A stretch of 64,000 nt of DNA from Bacteroides timonensis (GCF_000513195.1 NZ_CBVI010000091.1:103917-167916), one strand, 5' to 3'. Shown: positions 16,990 to 27,087, counted from the stretch's first letter. The notes: generated by a model from the letters alone, not told the origin. Made by a program: numbers and translations.

Positions 16990-19581
16990 ATGAAAAGAAA
17001 ACTTCAGTTGCTCACCGGAATCGGATGCCTGTGTCTGTGCTTCCTTTCCTGTTCACAACCTCCCTACAAGAACCCGGCACTAAGCCCGGAAGAACGCGCC
17101 AATGATCTGGTAGGCCGACTTACATTGGAAGAGAAAGCCGCATTGATGCAAAACACATCTCCTGCCATCTCCCGACTGGGCATAAAAGCCTATGACTGGT
17201 GGAACGAAGCGTTGCACGGCGTAGGACGTGCCGGACTGGCCACCGTATTCCCACAAGCCATCGGTATGGGAGCGTCTTTCAACAACGAACTGCTTTACGA
17301 TGTATTCACCGCAGTTTCGGATGAAGCACGTGCCAAAACCACCGAGTTCAGCAAGGCCGGAGGATTGAAGCGTTATCAAGGACTCACCATGTGGACACCC
17401 AATATCAACATCTTCCGCGATCCGCGCTGGGGACGGGGACAGGAAACTTACGGAGAAGATCCTTACCTCACCAGCCAGATGGGCATGGCAGTGGTACGCG
17501 GCCTGCAAGGACCTGAAGGAGAGAAGTATGATAAGCTACATGCCTGTGCCAAGCACTATGCCGTACATTCCGGTCCGGAATGGAACCGCCATAGTTTCAA
17601 TGCCGAAAACATCGACCCGCGTGATTTATGGGAAACTTATCTGCCCGCTTTTAAAGACCTGGTTCAAAAAGCGCATGTGAAAGAAGTGATGTGTGCCTAC
17701 AACCGTTTTGAAGGTGAACCCTGCTGCGGAAGCAACCGCCTGCTTATGCAAATTCTGCGTGACGAATGGGGATATAAAGAAATCGTAGTATCGGATTGCT
17801 GGGCAATCAGCGACTTCTACAACAAAGGTGCCCATGAAACCGATCCCGACAAACAACACGCTTCCGCCAAAGCCGTACTCTCCGGAACAGATGTGGAATG
17901 TGGCGACAGCTATGCTTCGCTGCCCGAAGCTGTGAAAGAAGGGTTGATTGACGAGAAACAGATAGACATCTCTCTGAAGCGCCTGATGAAAGCCCGCTTT
18001 GAGTTGGGTGAGATGGACGAACCTTCGCAAGTGTCCTGGGCACAGATTCCTTACAGCGTGGTAGATAGTAAAGAACATCGTGAACTGGCACTCCGCATGG
18101 CACGCGAGAGCCTTGTATTGTTGCAAAACAATCAGAGTTTACTGCCTTTAAATAGAAACCTGAAAGTGGCCGTGGTAGGACCTAATGCCAATGACTCCGT
18201 AATGCAATGGGGCAACTACAATGGTTTCCCCTCACATACCATCACTCTATTGGAGGGCGTCCGCGAATATCTGCCCGAATCACAGATCATCTACGAACCC
18301 GGATGCGACCTAACCTCCGACGTCACTTTGCAAAGCGTATTCCAGCAATGCAGCATGGATGGCAAGCAAGGCTTCAGCGCCAAATACTGGAACAATACGA
18401 AACAGGAAGGAACACCGGATGTAACCAATCACATCAGCACCCCCTTCCACTTCATCACCACCGGTGCCACGACCTTTGCAGCCGGCATCAACCTGCAAGA
18501 TTTCTCTGCCAGCTACGAATCCGTATTCCGCCCCGCCAAGAGTGAAGATATCGCTTTCCGTTTTCAGACCCAAGGGATAACAAAACTCTCCATTGACGGC
18601 AAGGAAGTTGCCGCAGGCATGAACTTCAAAAACAAGTCCAAAGTCTACACCCTCCATGCAGAAGCCGGAAAAGAATATCGTATCAAGATTGATTTTGCTT
18701 TCCGCAACCGTGATGCCGCACTCGATTTTGACATGGGGCGTGAAGTCCCCGTTGACCTGAAACAAACTGTAAACAAGGTAAAAGAGGCAGATGTCATCAT
18801 CTTTGCCGGAGGTATATCCCCGGCAGTGGAAGGTGAGGAAATGCATGTCAACATTCCCGGCTTCAAGGGAGGTGACCGCGAAACCATCGAACTTCCATCT
18901 ATCCAAAGCCGTCTGCTTGCCGAACTGAAGAAAGCCGGAAAGAAGATCGTATTCGTCAACTTCTCCGGTTCCGCTATCGCCCTGACTCCCGAATCGAAAA
19001 CATGTGATGCTATCCTGCAGGCATGGTATCCCGGTCAGGCAGGTGGTACGGCTATCGCCAATGTCCTCTTCGGAGATTATAATCCGGCAGGACGCCTTCC
19101 GGTCACTTTCTATAAGAGTACGAGCCAACTGCCCGGCTTTGAAGATTATTCCATGAAGGGACGCACGTACCGGTACATGACGGAAGCTCCGCTCTTCCCC
19201 TTCGGGCATGGTTTGAGTTATACCACATTCCGTTATGGAGACGCTTCATTGAGTACACAGGAAGTGAAAGACGGAGAACAAACCATCCTGACCATCCCCG
19301 TGAGCAATGTAGGTGAATGCGACGGGGAAGAAGTGGTACAAGTGTATCTGCGTCGTCCGGGCGACAAAGAAGGTCCGTCTCACGCACTCCGCGCCTTTAA
19401 GCGTGTGAACATCGCCAAAGGGGCAACCGGCAATGTGACCGTATCATTAAGCAAAGAAGATTTCGAATGGTTTGATACGGAAACCAACACAATGCGCCCG
19501 ATAGAAGGCGAGTATGAAATACTTTATGGTGGTACGTCGGAGCTGAAACAGTTGAAGGCGATACCAATCACTGTTAAATGA
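16990..19581 (+). CDS. GH3 beta-glycosidase with PA14 insert, lipoprotein
   Basis: An 863-residue protein with a lipoprotein signal (MKRKLQLL...CFLSCS). The N-terminal barrel has ERANDLVGRLTLEEKAALM, DWWNEALHGVGRAG, the substrate-binding AKHYAVHSGPE and the nucleophile Asp269 in VVSDCW. An alpha/beta sandwich domain is split by a PA14 domain (about residues 455-585; GFSAKYWNN...YRIKIDF), and a fibronectin-III-like domain closes the protein. The DWWNEALHG and SDCW motifs are those of GH3 beta-xylosidases and related beta-glucosidases. With the GH8 gene 49 bases downstream, trimming of xylo-oligosaccharides in the periplasm or at the surface is the best reading, though beta-glucosidase activity is possible. 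Confidence 0.9.
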   Translation: MKRKLQLLTGIGCLCLCFLSCSQPPYKNPALSPEERANDLVGRLTLEEKAALMQNTSPAISRLGIKAYDWWNEALHGVGRAGLATVFPQAIGMGASFNNELLYDVFTAVSDEARAKTTEFSKAGGLKRYQGLTMWTPNINIFRDPRWGRGQETYGEDPYLTSQMGMAVVRGLQGPEGEKYDKLHACAKHYAVHSGPEWNRHSFNAENIDPRDLWETYLPAFKDLVQKAHVKEVMCAYNRFEGEPCCGSNRLLMQILRDEWGYKEIVVSDCWAISDFYNKGAHETDPDKQHASAKAVLSGTDVECGDSYASLPEAVKEGLIDEKQIDISLKRLMKARFELGEMDEPSQVSWAQIPYSVVDSKEHRELALRMARESLVLLQNNQSLLPLNRNLKVAVVGPNANDSVMQWGNYNGFPSHTITLLEGVREYLPESQIIYEPGCDLTSDVTLQSVFQQCSMDGKQGFSAKYWNNTKQEGTPDVTNHISTPFHFITTGATTFAAGINLQDFSASYESVFRPAKSEDIAFRFQTQGITKLSIDGKEVAAGMNFKNKSKVYTLHAEAGKEYRIKIDFAFRNRDAALDFDMGREVPVDLKQTVNKVKEADVIIFAGGISPAVEGEEMHVNIPGFKGGDRETIELPSIQSRLLAELKKAGKKIVFVNFSGSAIALTPESKTCDAILQAWYPGQAGGTAIANVLFGDYNPAGRLPVTFYKSTSQLPGFEDYSMKGRTYRYMTEAPLFPFGHGLSYTTFRYGDASLSTQEVKDGEQTILTIPVSNVGECDGEEVVQVYLRRPGDKEGPSHALRAFKRVNIAKGATGNVTVSLSKEDFEWFDTETNTMRPIEGEYEILYGGTSELKQLKAIPITVK

Positions 19582-19630
19582 TAATTTAACTACGTAATCT
19601 TGAAAATCATATAATATAAAACGTTCCTTT

Positions 19631-20890
19631 ATGAAGAACTTATTTTACTTCCTCCTCTGCCTCATCGCCGGGACATCGTGTAGTCAGGCAGACCCGACAA
19701 AGCCCTGGGATAAAGGTGCCTTTGAGACACGGAAATACCGAAATCTCTTTGCCGAGATGGATTATAAACAGGCAGACATCGACGCCAAGCTCAAATCCGT
19801 CTTCGACGGTGTGTTCTACGGTCCTGACAAAGTATATTTTGAAGTAGGCGATTCTATGGCATATATCAGCGACATCAAAAATCATGACGTCCGCACCGAA
19901 GGTATGTCCTACGGATTAATGATTGCCGTCCAGTTCGATCGTCAGGATATCTTCGACCGCCTCTGGCGATGGGGCACAAAGTACATGCAGCATCAGGAAG
20001 GCCCATTGAAAGGCTATTTCGCTTGGAGCTGCAAGACGGACGGTACCCGTAACTCCCAAGGCCCCGCTTCCGACGGAGAACTTTACTATGTCACTGCCCT
20101 CATCTTCGCCTCCAACCGTTGGGGAAATGACACCGGCATCAACTACCTTGCCGAAGCCCAGAATATCCTGAACTGTTCCATGGAGAAAGACGGCACAAAC
20201 CGTGTAATGCCGTTCATCAATGTGGAGCATAAGCTCATCACCTTCGTTCCGGACATACATGGCGGACGATTTACCGACCCGTCTTACCATGTACCCGCTT
20301 TCTACGAAGTATGGGCACGCTGGGCCAATGACGGCAGAACTGATTTTTGGCGCGAATGTGCCGAACACAGCCGCAAATATCTGCATAAAAGTATCCACCC
20401 CGTAACCGGACTGAACCCCGATTATAACAACTACGACGGCAGTCTGTTGGGCAATAACCGCATCATCGGCGACGCTTTCCGCTTTGACTCCTGGCGCGTA
20501 CCGATGAACATAGCTTTAGATTACTCCTGGGCCTGTGCCGACAAAGAATGGCAGCAGGAATACGGAAATAAAATTCAGGATTTCCTTTACAGCCAAGGTA
20601 TTGATACCTTCGTAGATCAGTATAACGTAGACGGCACACAAGTAAAAGATACCCTTGGAGCCGGAGAACACAAGGCTTTGAGACACTCTTTAGGCCTTGT
20701 TGCCACTTCCGCTGCTGCCTCACTGATGTGTACCCACGAGAAAAGCCGCGAGTTTGTGGATAAGTTGTGGAACGCAAAACATGAGCCGTATGAAGACGGA
20801 TACTTCGATGCATACTATGACGGGCTGCTCCGCCTTTTCGCTTTCATGCACCTGAGCGGGAATTACCGGATTATCTTTCCGGAAAAGTAA
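19631..20890 (+). CDS. GH8 reducing-end xylose-releasing exo-oligoxylanase-like enzyme
   Basis: A 419-residue lipoprotein (signal ends AGTSCS). It carries GH8 (alpha/alpha)6-barrel motifs: VRTEGMSYGLMIAVQ with the proton donor Glu90, GPASDGELYYVTALIFAS with Asp148, and GDAFRFDSWRVPMNIALDYSW. The length and the motif sequence are those of the Rex group, which releases xylose from the reducing end of xylo-oligosaccharides, rather than of endo-glucanases or chitosanases. It follows the GH3 gene by 49 bases with no promoter between, so the pair is an operon under the putative HTCS operator. Confidence 0.87.
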   Translation: MKNLFYFLLCLIAGTSCSQADPTKPWDKGAFETRKYRNLFAEMDYKQADIDAKLKSVFDGVFYGPDKVYFEVGDSMAYISDIKNHDVRTEGMSYGLMIAVQFDRQDIFDRLWRWGTKYMQHQEGPLKGYFAWSCKTDGTRNSQGPASDGELYYVTALIFASNRWGNDTGINYLAEAQNILNCSMEKDGTNRVMPFINVEHKLITFVPDIHGGRFTDPSYHVPAFYEVWARWANDGRTDFWRECAEHSRKYLHKSIHPVTGLNPDYNNYDGSLLGNNRIIGDAFRFDSWRVPMNIALDYSWACADKEWQQEYGNKIQDFLYSQGIDTFVDQYNVDGTQVKDTLGAGEHKALRHSLGLVATSAAASLMCTHEKSREFVDKLWNAKHEPYEDGYFDAYYDGLLRLFAFMHLSGNYRIIFPEK

Positions 20891-20918
20891 AGAATAAGTA
20901 ACGAACAGTTGCAACAGA

Positions 20919-20946
20919 CTTGTAGGGGTAATATTGCCCCTACAAG
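20919..20946 (+). terminator. 28-bp palindrome after the GH8 gene
   Basis: CTTGTAGGGG and CCCCTACAAG enclose TAATATTG, which itself pairs with one G-T wobble, giving a nearly complete 28-bp palindrome 29 bases after the GH8 stop. There is no T-run, so termination is probable rather than certain. Confidence 0.5.
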
Positions 20947-21085
20947 CATAACATAAACACACCATTACAACAAAAAACACTAAAAGCTGCTGAAAACACC
21001 CTTCACCACTATCATAGACATCAAGAATGAACAAATAGTTTTATTTTTTGGTGCTATACTACTACGATTTCAAAACAATCTTCAC

Positions 21086-21134
21086 TACGTTTGTGATAAG
21101 TAAGAGTTATGCATAATATAACTACTTATCACAA
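21086..21134 (+). promoter_or_regulatory. Epimerase promoter with 12-bp inverted repeat
   Basis: TACGTTTG (21086-21093) fits the -7 consensus. It overlaps a perfect 12-bp inverted repeat, TTGTGATAAGTA at 21091-21102 and TACTTATCACAA at 21123-21134, with a 20-base spacer that contains a second small dyad (GTTAT...ATAAC). The arms would cover the transcription start and the leader, so this is either a repressor dyad or a leader hairpin. No TGTAAC triplet is present here. Confidence 0.55.
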
Positions 21135-21161
21135 TGCTACAGTCACTTTAATTAAAACTAT

Positions 21162-22292
21162 ATGAATAAACTGTTTCTTTTGGTATGTACAGTTCTGATG
21201 GCTGGATGTACCGCAACAACAAAAGAAGAACTGACCGAATCCGGATTGAAGCGAAGCGATTTCCAGACAGAAGTCAATGGTGAGAAAACTGACTTATTCG
21301 TTCTGAAGAACAAGAACAAGATGGAAGTGTGTGTCACTAATTTCGGAGGCCGTATCGTGTCGGTCATGGTTCCGGATAAGGATGGAAATATGAAGGATGT
21401 GGTACTGGGATTTGATTCCATACAGGACTACATCAAATATCCATCTGATTTCGGAGCAAGTATCGGACGATATGCCAATCGTATTAACCAGGGACGCTTC
21501 ACACTGGATGGTGTGGAATATCAATTGCCGCAGAATAACTACGGCCATTGCTTGCATGGCGGTCCGAAAGGTTTCCAATATCGTGTGTACAAAGGGGTAC
21601 AAAAGAGCGACCGGGAATTGCAACTGACTTATCTGGCAAAGGATGGAGAAGAAGGATTCCCCGGCAATCTGCAATGCACCGTCACCATGAAACTGACGGA
21701 TGACAACGCCATCGACATACAGTATGAGGCGGAAACAGACAAACCGACCATCGTCAATATGACCAACCACTCTTACTTCAATCTGGATGGCAATCCTTCA
21801 AAAGATAATTCAAGTTATCTGTTGACCCTGAACGCCGACCATTATACTCCGGTGGACAGCACTTTCATGACGACCGGCGAAATAGCAAGCGTTGAAGGTA
21901 CTCCCATGGATTTCAGACAACCTACTGCCATAGGTGCCAACATAAACCAAGACTTCGCACAGTTGAAGAATGGAAATGGCATCGACCACAATTGGGTGCT
22001 GAATACTCAAGGAGACGTAAGTAAAGTATGTGCCACACTCGAATCACCCGCCACAGGCATCGTTCTGGATGTTTATACCAACGAGCCCGGCATACAGGTT
22101 TATTGTGGCAACTTCCTGGACGGCACATTGACCGGCAAGAAGGGGATTGTCTACAATCTCCGTACGGCCGTTTGCCTGGAAACACAACACTATCCCGACA
22201 CTCCTAACAAACCGGAGTGGCCGTCGGCTGTGTTACGGCCGGGAGAGAAATATCAGAGCCAGTGCATCTATAAATTCTCGGTACGCAAATAA
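21162..22292 (+). CDS. galM: Aldose 1-epimerase (mutarotase), lipoprotein
   Basis: A 376-residue GalM-type protein that interconverts alpha and beta anomers of aldoses. The signal ends in the lipobox LMAGCT, so unlike the enteric cytoplasmic enzyme it is membrane-anchored outside the cytoplasm. Family marks are NFGGRIVSVMVPD, FGASIGRYANRI, NNYGHCLHGGPKGF with the first catalytic His, NMTNHSYFNLDG with the second, GIDHNWVLN, and VCLETQHYPDTPNKPEWPS with the base Glu340. It lies between the GH8 and GH2 genes but has its own promoter-like region without the shared operator, so co-regulation is uncertain. A strong terminator follows. Confidence 0.9.
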   Translation: MNKLFLLVCTVLMAGCTATTKEELTESGLKRSDFQTEVNGEKTDLFVLKNKNKMEVCVTNFGGRIVSVMVPDKDGNMKDVVLGFDSIQDYIKYPSDFGASIGRYANRINQGRFTLDGVEYQLPQNNYGHCLHGGPKGFQYRVYKGVQKSDRELQLTYLAKDGEEGFPGNLQCTVTMKLTDDNAIDIQYEAETDKPTIVNMTNHSYFNLDGNPSKDNSSYLLTLNADHYTPVDSTFMTTGEIASVEGTPMDFRQPTAIGANINQDFAQLKNGNGIDHNWVLNTQGDVSKVCATLESPATGIVLDVYTNEPGIQVYCGNFLDGTLTGKKGIVYNLRTAVCLETQHYPDTPNKPEWPSAVLRPGEKYQSQCIYKFSVRK

Positions 22293-22298
22293 TTCAGA

Positions 22299-22334
22299 AG
22301 CCGGAGCTTATCAAAATAAGCTCCGGCTTTTTTA
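22299..22334 (+). terminator. Intrinsic terminator of the epimerase gene
   Basis: Perfect 12-bp stem AGCCGGAGCTTA / TAAGCTCCGGCT with a 6-base loop, followed directly by a run of T. It begins 6 bases after the stop codon. Confidence 0.9.
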
Positions 22335-22389
22335 TACACTCCTACTGAATAGCCTCTATACAGCGTTCTGCACAGAGTGACCACCCCAA

Positions 22390-22497
22390 TGTAATACTGT
22401 GATAAGTTTATGTAACCAATCTTTCCTGAATTGTAACCAGAAGAAATAACAAGGAAACATGATTGCAAAGCCCCCTCCTGTAAAATCGTTATTTTTG
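22390..22497 (+). promoter_or_regulatory. GH2 promoter with HTCS operator candidate
   Basis: TGTAAT at 22390, TGTAAC at 22411 and TGTAAC at 22432 are spaced exactly 21 bp apart and lie 100, 79 and 58 bp upstream of the -7 box TATTTTTG (22490-22497). The GH2 ATG follows at 22537. Confidence 0.72.
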
Positions 22498-22536
22498 TCC
22501 AGCTAAAGTAATAATCATAAATCAATAACAAAGACC

Positions 22537-24888
22537 ATGAAGAAAGAACTATTAATGCTGGCTTTGCTTGTCTGGGCAACCCATGCTTTCTCTCAAGAAC
22601 AGACACACATCAAAGAATGCTTTGACTTTGACTGGAAATTCTCCCTGAGTGACGATGTCCGGTATGCAGAACCGAAGTATGCAGATGCCCATTGGGAAGA
22701 CATCCAGTTGCCACACGATTGGAACATCAAACAGGAATTCGACAGAGAGGCAGGAGGTTCGGCAGCATACCTTCCAGAAGGCATCGGCTGGTATCGCAAA
22801 ACATTCAAACTTCCTTCTTCCTACAAAGGGCGCTGCATATCCATCCTTTTCGACGGCATATTCCAGCAAAGCGATGTCTACATCAATGGGCAGCATTTGG
22901 GTTTCCGCCCTTATGGCTTTTGCAGCATCGAATATGATATGACGTCTCATCTCCATTATGACAAGGAAAACGTCATCGCCGTGCGGGTGAACACGACGGG
23001 TGGCAGGCCACGCTGGTACTCCGGTGCCGGAATCTACCGCCATGCTTGGCTTCAAGCCTTAAACCCCGTCCACGTGGCAACCTATGGCACGTACATCACA
23101 ACGCCTGAGGTCAGCAATGAAGAAGCGGACCTACACATCGTGACCACCATTTCCAACAAGACGGCTAAAGAACAAACCGTTAGCGTGCAGCAAAAGGTAT
23201 ACGATGCGGCAGGAAAGCAAGTGGTGGCTAAAAGCCCTAATTCCAAGATTGCAATCAACGCCGGAACCACAGCAGACTTGGCACAAAACTTTATACTGAC
23301 CTCTCCCGAACTTTGGAGCATAGGAAAGCCTACCCTGTATCGGATGGAAACCACAGTGAAAACAGGCAATAAAGTGACAGATGTTTATAACACCACGTTC
23401 GGAGTCAGAACATTCCGTTTCGACAAGGACAAAGGATTCTTCCTCAACGACAAACCCATAAAACTAAAAGGCATGTGCCTGCACCAGGATGCAGGCAGCT
23501 TGGGAACCGCTGTGCCCGACCGCTCCTATGAACGCCGCCTCGAGATACTGAAGGAGTATGGCTGCAATGCTATCCGCTGTGCCCACAACCAACCTTCGCC
23601 CGAGTTTCTCGATATGTGCGACCGCATGGGTTTTGTAGTGATAGACGAAGCATTCGACAAATGGAAATCAGGCTATTATGAGAAATACTTCGACGAGTGG
23701 TGGCAGAAGGATATGGCAGACATGATATTGCGAGACCGTAACCACCCCGGCATCATCTTGTGGAGCATCGGAAACGAGGTGCAGGAAGCATGGGACGGCA
23801 GCACTACCGGTGTGGAACGGGCCAGAATGTTACAGGACTTCGTCCATAAGCTCGAGCCCACCCGCCCAGCCACATTGGCCGCTCAAAACAGGCATCAGGA
23901 CGCCTTTGCGGGTGTCACCGATGTCATCGGATACAATTACTTGGAAGCACGTATGCTCTCGGACCGTCGGAAATATCCGGAAAGAATATTCCTGATATCA
24001 GAAGAACTGCCCTACTTCAGAGGCGAAGAAGGCAGAATCCGCAGTTATACTCCCCTGAATCCCTGGGAAATTGTTGCAAAGAACGACTTCGTGGCCGGAG
24101 GCTTCATCTGGTCCGGTGTCGATTATCTGGGAGAGGCAGGTTGGCCCAGTAAAGGCTGGCCCAACGGCTTGTTTGACATCTGCATGTTCGAAAAGCCACG
24201 AGCAGCCTACCACCGCGCAATGTGGAATCCCGAACCAATGGTACGGATAGCCATAGTAGACCCGTCGCTCGATATAGATCATGGCAGAGACTTGTGGCAA
24301 TGGCCCAAGATGGCTGCACACTGGAACTTTCCGCAGTCGTACAGGGGCATGGTGATGGAAATACGCACCACCACTAATTGCGAAAGCGTGGAACTATATC
24401 TGGATGACAAGCTGATGGGAAAACAGCACACAGCCAACTTCACGAACAATACCATTGTATGGTATCTGCCCTACAATCCGGGAAAGCTGGAAGCCAAAGG
24501 GTATAACGGAGATGAAGAAGTGGCACATTATCGACTGGTAACGTCAGGAAATACCGACCGGGCTATCGTCAGCCCTGACCGTACAGAGATAAAGGCCGAC
24601 GGTCAAGACCTGTCGCACATTGCTATCAGCTTGATAGACGCAAAGGGAAATCCGGTGCAGACGGACGACCGTAAAGTAACCGTAAGAATTGAAGGAGAAG
24701 GCAAGTTCCTGGGAATAGACAATGGAGATTTACGCCGTCAGAAGTCATTTGCAGGCAATGAACTAAAGACTTATTTCGGAAAGGCGCTGGCCGTTGTGCA
24801 ATCCACCCGAAAGGCAGGAAAAATGACCGTATATGTGCAGGTAGAAGGGATTGATGAAGAGTATGCTATAGAAGTTGAAAGTATTTAA
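22537..24888 (+). CDS. GH2 glycosidase, beta-galactosidase-like
   Basis: A 783-residue exported enzyme with a signal peptide ending HAFSQE. Domains in order: GH2 sugar-binding jelly roll (residues about 25-185; LPHDWNIKQEFDREAGGSAAYLPEGIGWYRKTF), immunoglobulin-like domain (190-290), and TIM barrel (KLKGMCLHQDAGSLGTAVPD; acid/base Glu414 in WSIGNEV; probable nucleophile Glu489 in LISEELPYF). A DUF4982-like segment and a C-terminal GH2 domain 5 (SPDRTEIKADGQDLSHIAISLIDAKG in part) follow. This layout is the common Bacteroides beta-galactosidase-like form, but GH2 also covers glucuronidases and mannosidases. The shared operator ties it to the GH3-GH8 and SusCD units. Confidence 0.87.
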   Translation: MKKELLMLALLVWATHAFSQEQTHIKECFDFDWKFSLSDDVRYAEPKYADAHWEDIQLPHDWNIKQEFDREAGGSAAYLPEGIGWYRKTFKLPSSYKGRCISILFDGIFQQSDVYINGQHLGFRPYGFCSIEYDMTSHLHYDKENVIAVRVNTTGGRPRWYSGAGIYRHAWLQALNPVHVATYGTYITTPEVSNEEADLHIVTTISNKTAKEQTVSVQQKVYDAAGKQVVAKSPNSKIAINAGTTADLAQNFILTSPELWSIGKPTLYRMETTVKTGNKVTDVYNTTFGVRTFRFDKDKGFFLNDKPIKLKGMCLHQDAGSLGTAVPDRSYERRLEILKEYGCNAIRCAHNQPSPEFLDMCDRMGFVVIDEAFDKWKSGYYEKYFDEWWQKDMADMILRDRNHPGIILWSIGNEVQEAWDGSTTGVERARMLQDFVHKLEPTRPATLAAQNRHQDAFAGVTDVIGYNYLEARMLSDRRKYPERIFLISEELPYFRGEEGRIRSYTPLNPWEIVAKNDFVAGGFIWSGVDYLGEAGWPSKGWPNGLFDICMFEKPRAAYHRAMWNPEPMVRIAIVDPSLDIDHGRDLWQWPKMAAHWNFPQSYRGMVMEIRTTTNCESVELYLDDKLMGKQHTANFTNNTIVWYLPYNPGKLEAKGYNGDEEVAHYRLVTSGNTDRAIVSPDRTEIKADGQDLSHIAISLIDAKGNPVQTDDRKVTVRIEGEGKFLGIDNGDLRRQKSFAGNELKTYFGKALAVVQSTRKAGKMTVYVQVEGIDEEYAIEVESI

Positions 24889-24986
24889 ACAGGTTCATCA
24901 TTTAACTACGCATTTGTCGGATGAACCCAAAACAATAACCCAATTTACATATAACGATTTTCTGTTCTCTGAAACTCCCCAAAACA

Positions 24987-25020
24987 ATGCCGCTTCCCAT
25001 CTTGATGGAAAGCGGCATTT
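24987..25020 (+). terminator. Bidirectional terminator between GH2 and SusD genes
   Basis: A 15-bp stem (ATGCCGCTTCCCATC at 24987-25001, GATGGAAAGCGGCAT at 25004-25018) with one mismatch and a 2-base loop lies between convergent genes; A-rich sequence precedes it and T bases follow, so it can serve both strands. Confidence 0.7.
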
Positions 25021-25062
25021 CACTGGACCCCTAACGGGAATTATAAATCACCTAATACCTAA

Positions 25063-27066
25063 TCAATATCCCGGATTTTGATAAGCTTTCTTCTCTTCAT
25101 CAGTCATTTCCAAAGCATTCAGTTGTCCCGTAGGAATAGGACGCAGGTAATTGTGTGACTGGATGTTACGGGTATAAGTATGCTTGATGTGGCTACCGGG
25201 CACGCTCATCGTTCCGATGGGACTACCGTCATTCGTACCGCTACCAATCTCATAGGTAGTGGCGTATTCCACCAATTTCTCCGTGCGAACCAAATCGAAC
25301 CAGCGCAAACCTTCGCCAAAATATTCACGACTACGTTCATCAAGGATATAGTTAATGTCTATGGTCGCCGGTGTAAGGCTGACCATTGTTGCACTATTGT
25401 CTTCCTCCTTGGCTACGTTGCCATTATTGTCCCAACGCCATTTACCGGCACGGGCACGAATAATATTAATCAAGCCTCTTGCGCTCCCGTCATTGGCATA
25501 TGTTCCGGTGACAGTCTTTGTAGTAGCGCCTTTCACGGCAGCTTCTGCTGCAACAAAGAACAATTCTGAGAAATAGGCAATGTTGACAGGACGGGTGATA
25601 CCACCGTTAGGCTCGCCAAGTCCGTCGCCATTGTTTGTACGATATGTACCCAGTTTCCAGAGGTTCGGATAACGTCCACGGCTGATATGGCTGGGGGCAA
25701 TGACATAATCGCTTCTTCCCGGCATCACGCCTGCTGCCACTGCACTTTTTTTTGCTGCGTTGGAGTCGTAGTCAATATCACTGTCGTTGGCAGGATCTTC
25801 ATTGAGGAAAGTCAGGATAGCATCACCCGGATGTACTGCCAGTCCGTTGGCATTATACAGAGTGTTATCACTGATGCTGCCTTTCGTCCAGTTTCCACGG
25901 AAAGTAGTCACGAAAGTACCATCGTAACGGGAGTCATTGGCCTTGTCGGCAAAAGTTTTTTGAAACACACCAATCGGAGGAGCCATGCAACTCCACGGAC
26001 GTCCATAAGCCTGCGCTGCTTCACGTTGCACAGACTCGACCGCCTTTCCGTCAGAGGAACCCTGTGTACTTCTGATGAGTGTATAGTTCCAGGTGGCAAA
26101 CCATACAATCTGATTGCCCGGTGCACCACCGCTAAAATAAGAATGGTTTTGGCCATCATAGAATTCGCTGCTCTCAGTATGGTCGGCATAGAGCAATACT
26201 TCAGCATTGCGGTCGTTGGAGCCAACGTGTACATCGTAGTAATAATCCATCAATTTGAACGAACCGGGATTCTCTATGCCCTCCACAGCCAGATTATAGG
26301 CCTGCTGGAAGTACCATGCTTTATCGTGTCCGTCGGGATCGGTTCGCGAGCATTCGGGATAAGTAGGAATGGTGCTTTCGAGCCACCAGCCATAAGTGAG
26401 ATATGCTTTTGCCAACATAAGGCGTGCCAACGTTTTAGTTGCGCCACCCGTCACACGTCCTGTTTCGGGCAACAATTCCACTGCCAGTTTCAGGTCGGGG
26501 AAGATGGCCTTTGTATATACTTCCGGAACAGTGTTACGTACGGAATAACGCACGGGAGTAGTGTTGAACTTCAATTCGCCTGAACCCAAATCCAAAGGCA
26601 CTCCGCCAAAAGTCTGTACCAACTGGAAATAGTCGAAAGCACGGAAGAACCGGGCTTCGGCAATCAATGCATCCGATACGCCTGCACCGGCACCGTTCTC
26701 TATCACACCGCTTGCAGTATTGATATTAGGAAACGCCGCACCCCACAATGCATCCGAGCGCACTGTATTCGCAGCATAGTTGCCCACCCCTTCCGTCAAG
26801 TCGATGTCCTTAAAGTTATTGTCGGCACTCCATGCAAAGGTGTACTCATCAGTCGGCATCTGGCATGCAGCATAATAATACTGCCCGTAGAACTGGCGCA
26901 AGTGGGCATACATGGCTGTCAGTCCACCCATCACACCTGTTTCGGTTTTGAAGAAAGTAGGGTCATAACTGCTGCGCGGTTGTTCGTCCAATATATCGGA
27001 ACATCCTGTGAGGAACAGCGAGAAAAGTGCCGTACCCAAGATGAATTTTGTATATAACTTTTTCAT
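25063..27066 (-). CDS. SusD-like glycan-binding lipoprotein
   Basis: A 667-residue SusD-family protein. The signal peptide ends in LFLTGCSDILDEQPRSSYDP, with the lipobox cysteine at about residue 22. Conserved parts are the ALIAEARFFRAFDYFQLVQTFGGVPL helix pair and the C-terminal LDERSREYFGEGLRWFDLVR and HNYLRPIPTGQLNALEM. It binds the glycan at the surface and forms the lid of the SusC barrel encoded 21 bases upstream. The pair faces the GH2 gene, with a bidirectional terminator between. From the enzymes of the locus a xylan-derived, possibly galactosylated ligand is inferred. Confidence 0.92.
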   Translation of the reverse strand: MKKLYTKFILGTALFSLFLTGCSDILDEQPRSSYDPTFFKTETGVMGGLTAMYAHLRQFYGQYYYAACQMPTDEYTFAWSADNNFKDIDLTEGVGNYAANTVRSDALWGAAFPNINTASGVIENGAGAGVSDALIAEARFFRAFDYFQLVQTFGGVPLDLGSGELKFNTTPVRYSVRNTVPEVYTKAIFPDLKLAVELLPETGRVTGGATKTLARLMLAKAYLTYGWWLESTIPTYPECSRTDPDGHDKAWYFQQAYNLAVEGIENPGSFKLMDYYYDVHVGSNDRNAEVLLYADHTESSEFYDGQNHSYFSGGAPGNQIVWFATWNYTLIRSTQGSSDGKAVESVQREAAQAYGRPWSCMAPPIGVFQKTFADKANDSRYDGTFVTTFRGNWTKGSISDNTLYNANGLAVHPGDAILTFLNEDPANDSDIDYDSNAAKKSAVAAGVMPGRSDYVIAPSHISRGRYPNLWKLGTYRTNNGDGLGEPNGGITRPVNIAYFSELFFVAAEAAVKGATTKTVTGTYANDGSARGLINIIRARAGKWRWDNNGNVAKEEDNSATMVSLTPATIDINYILDERSREYFGEGLRWFDLVRTEKLVEYATTYEIGSGTNDGSPIGTMSVPGSHIKHTYTRNIQSHNYLRPIPTGQLNALEMTDEEKKAYQNPGY

Positions 27067-27087
27067 ACTATATCTTTTTTAGAGGGT

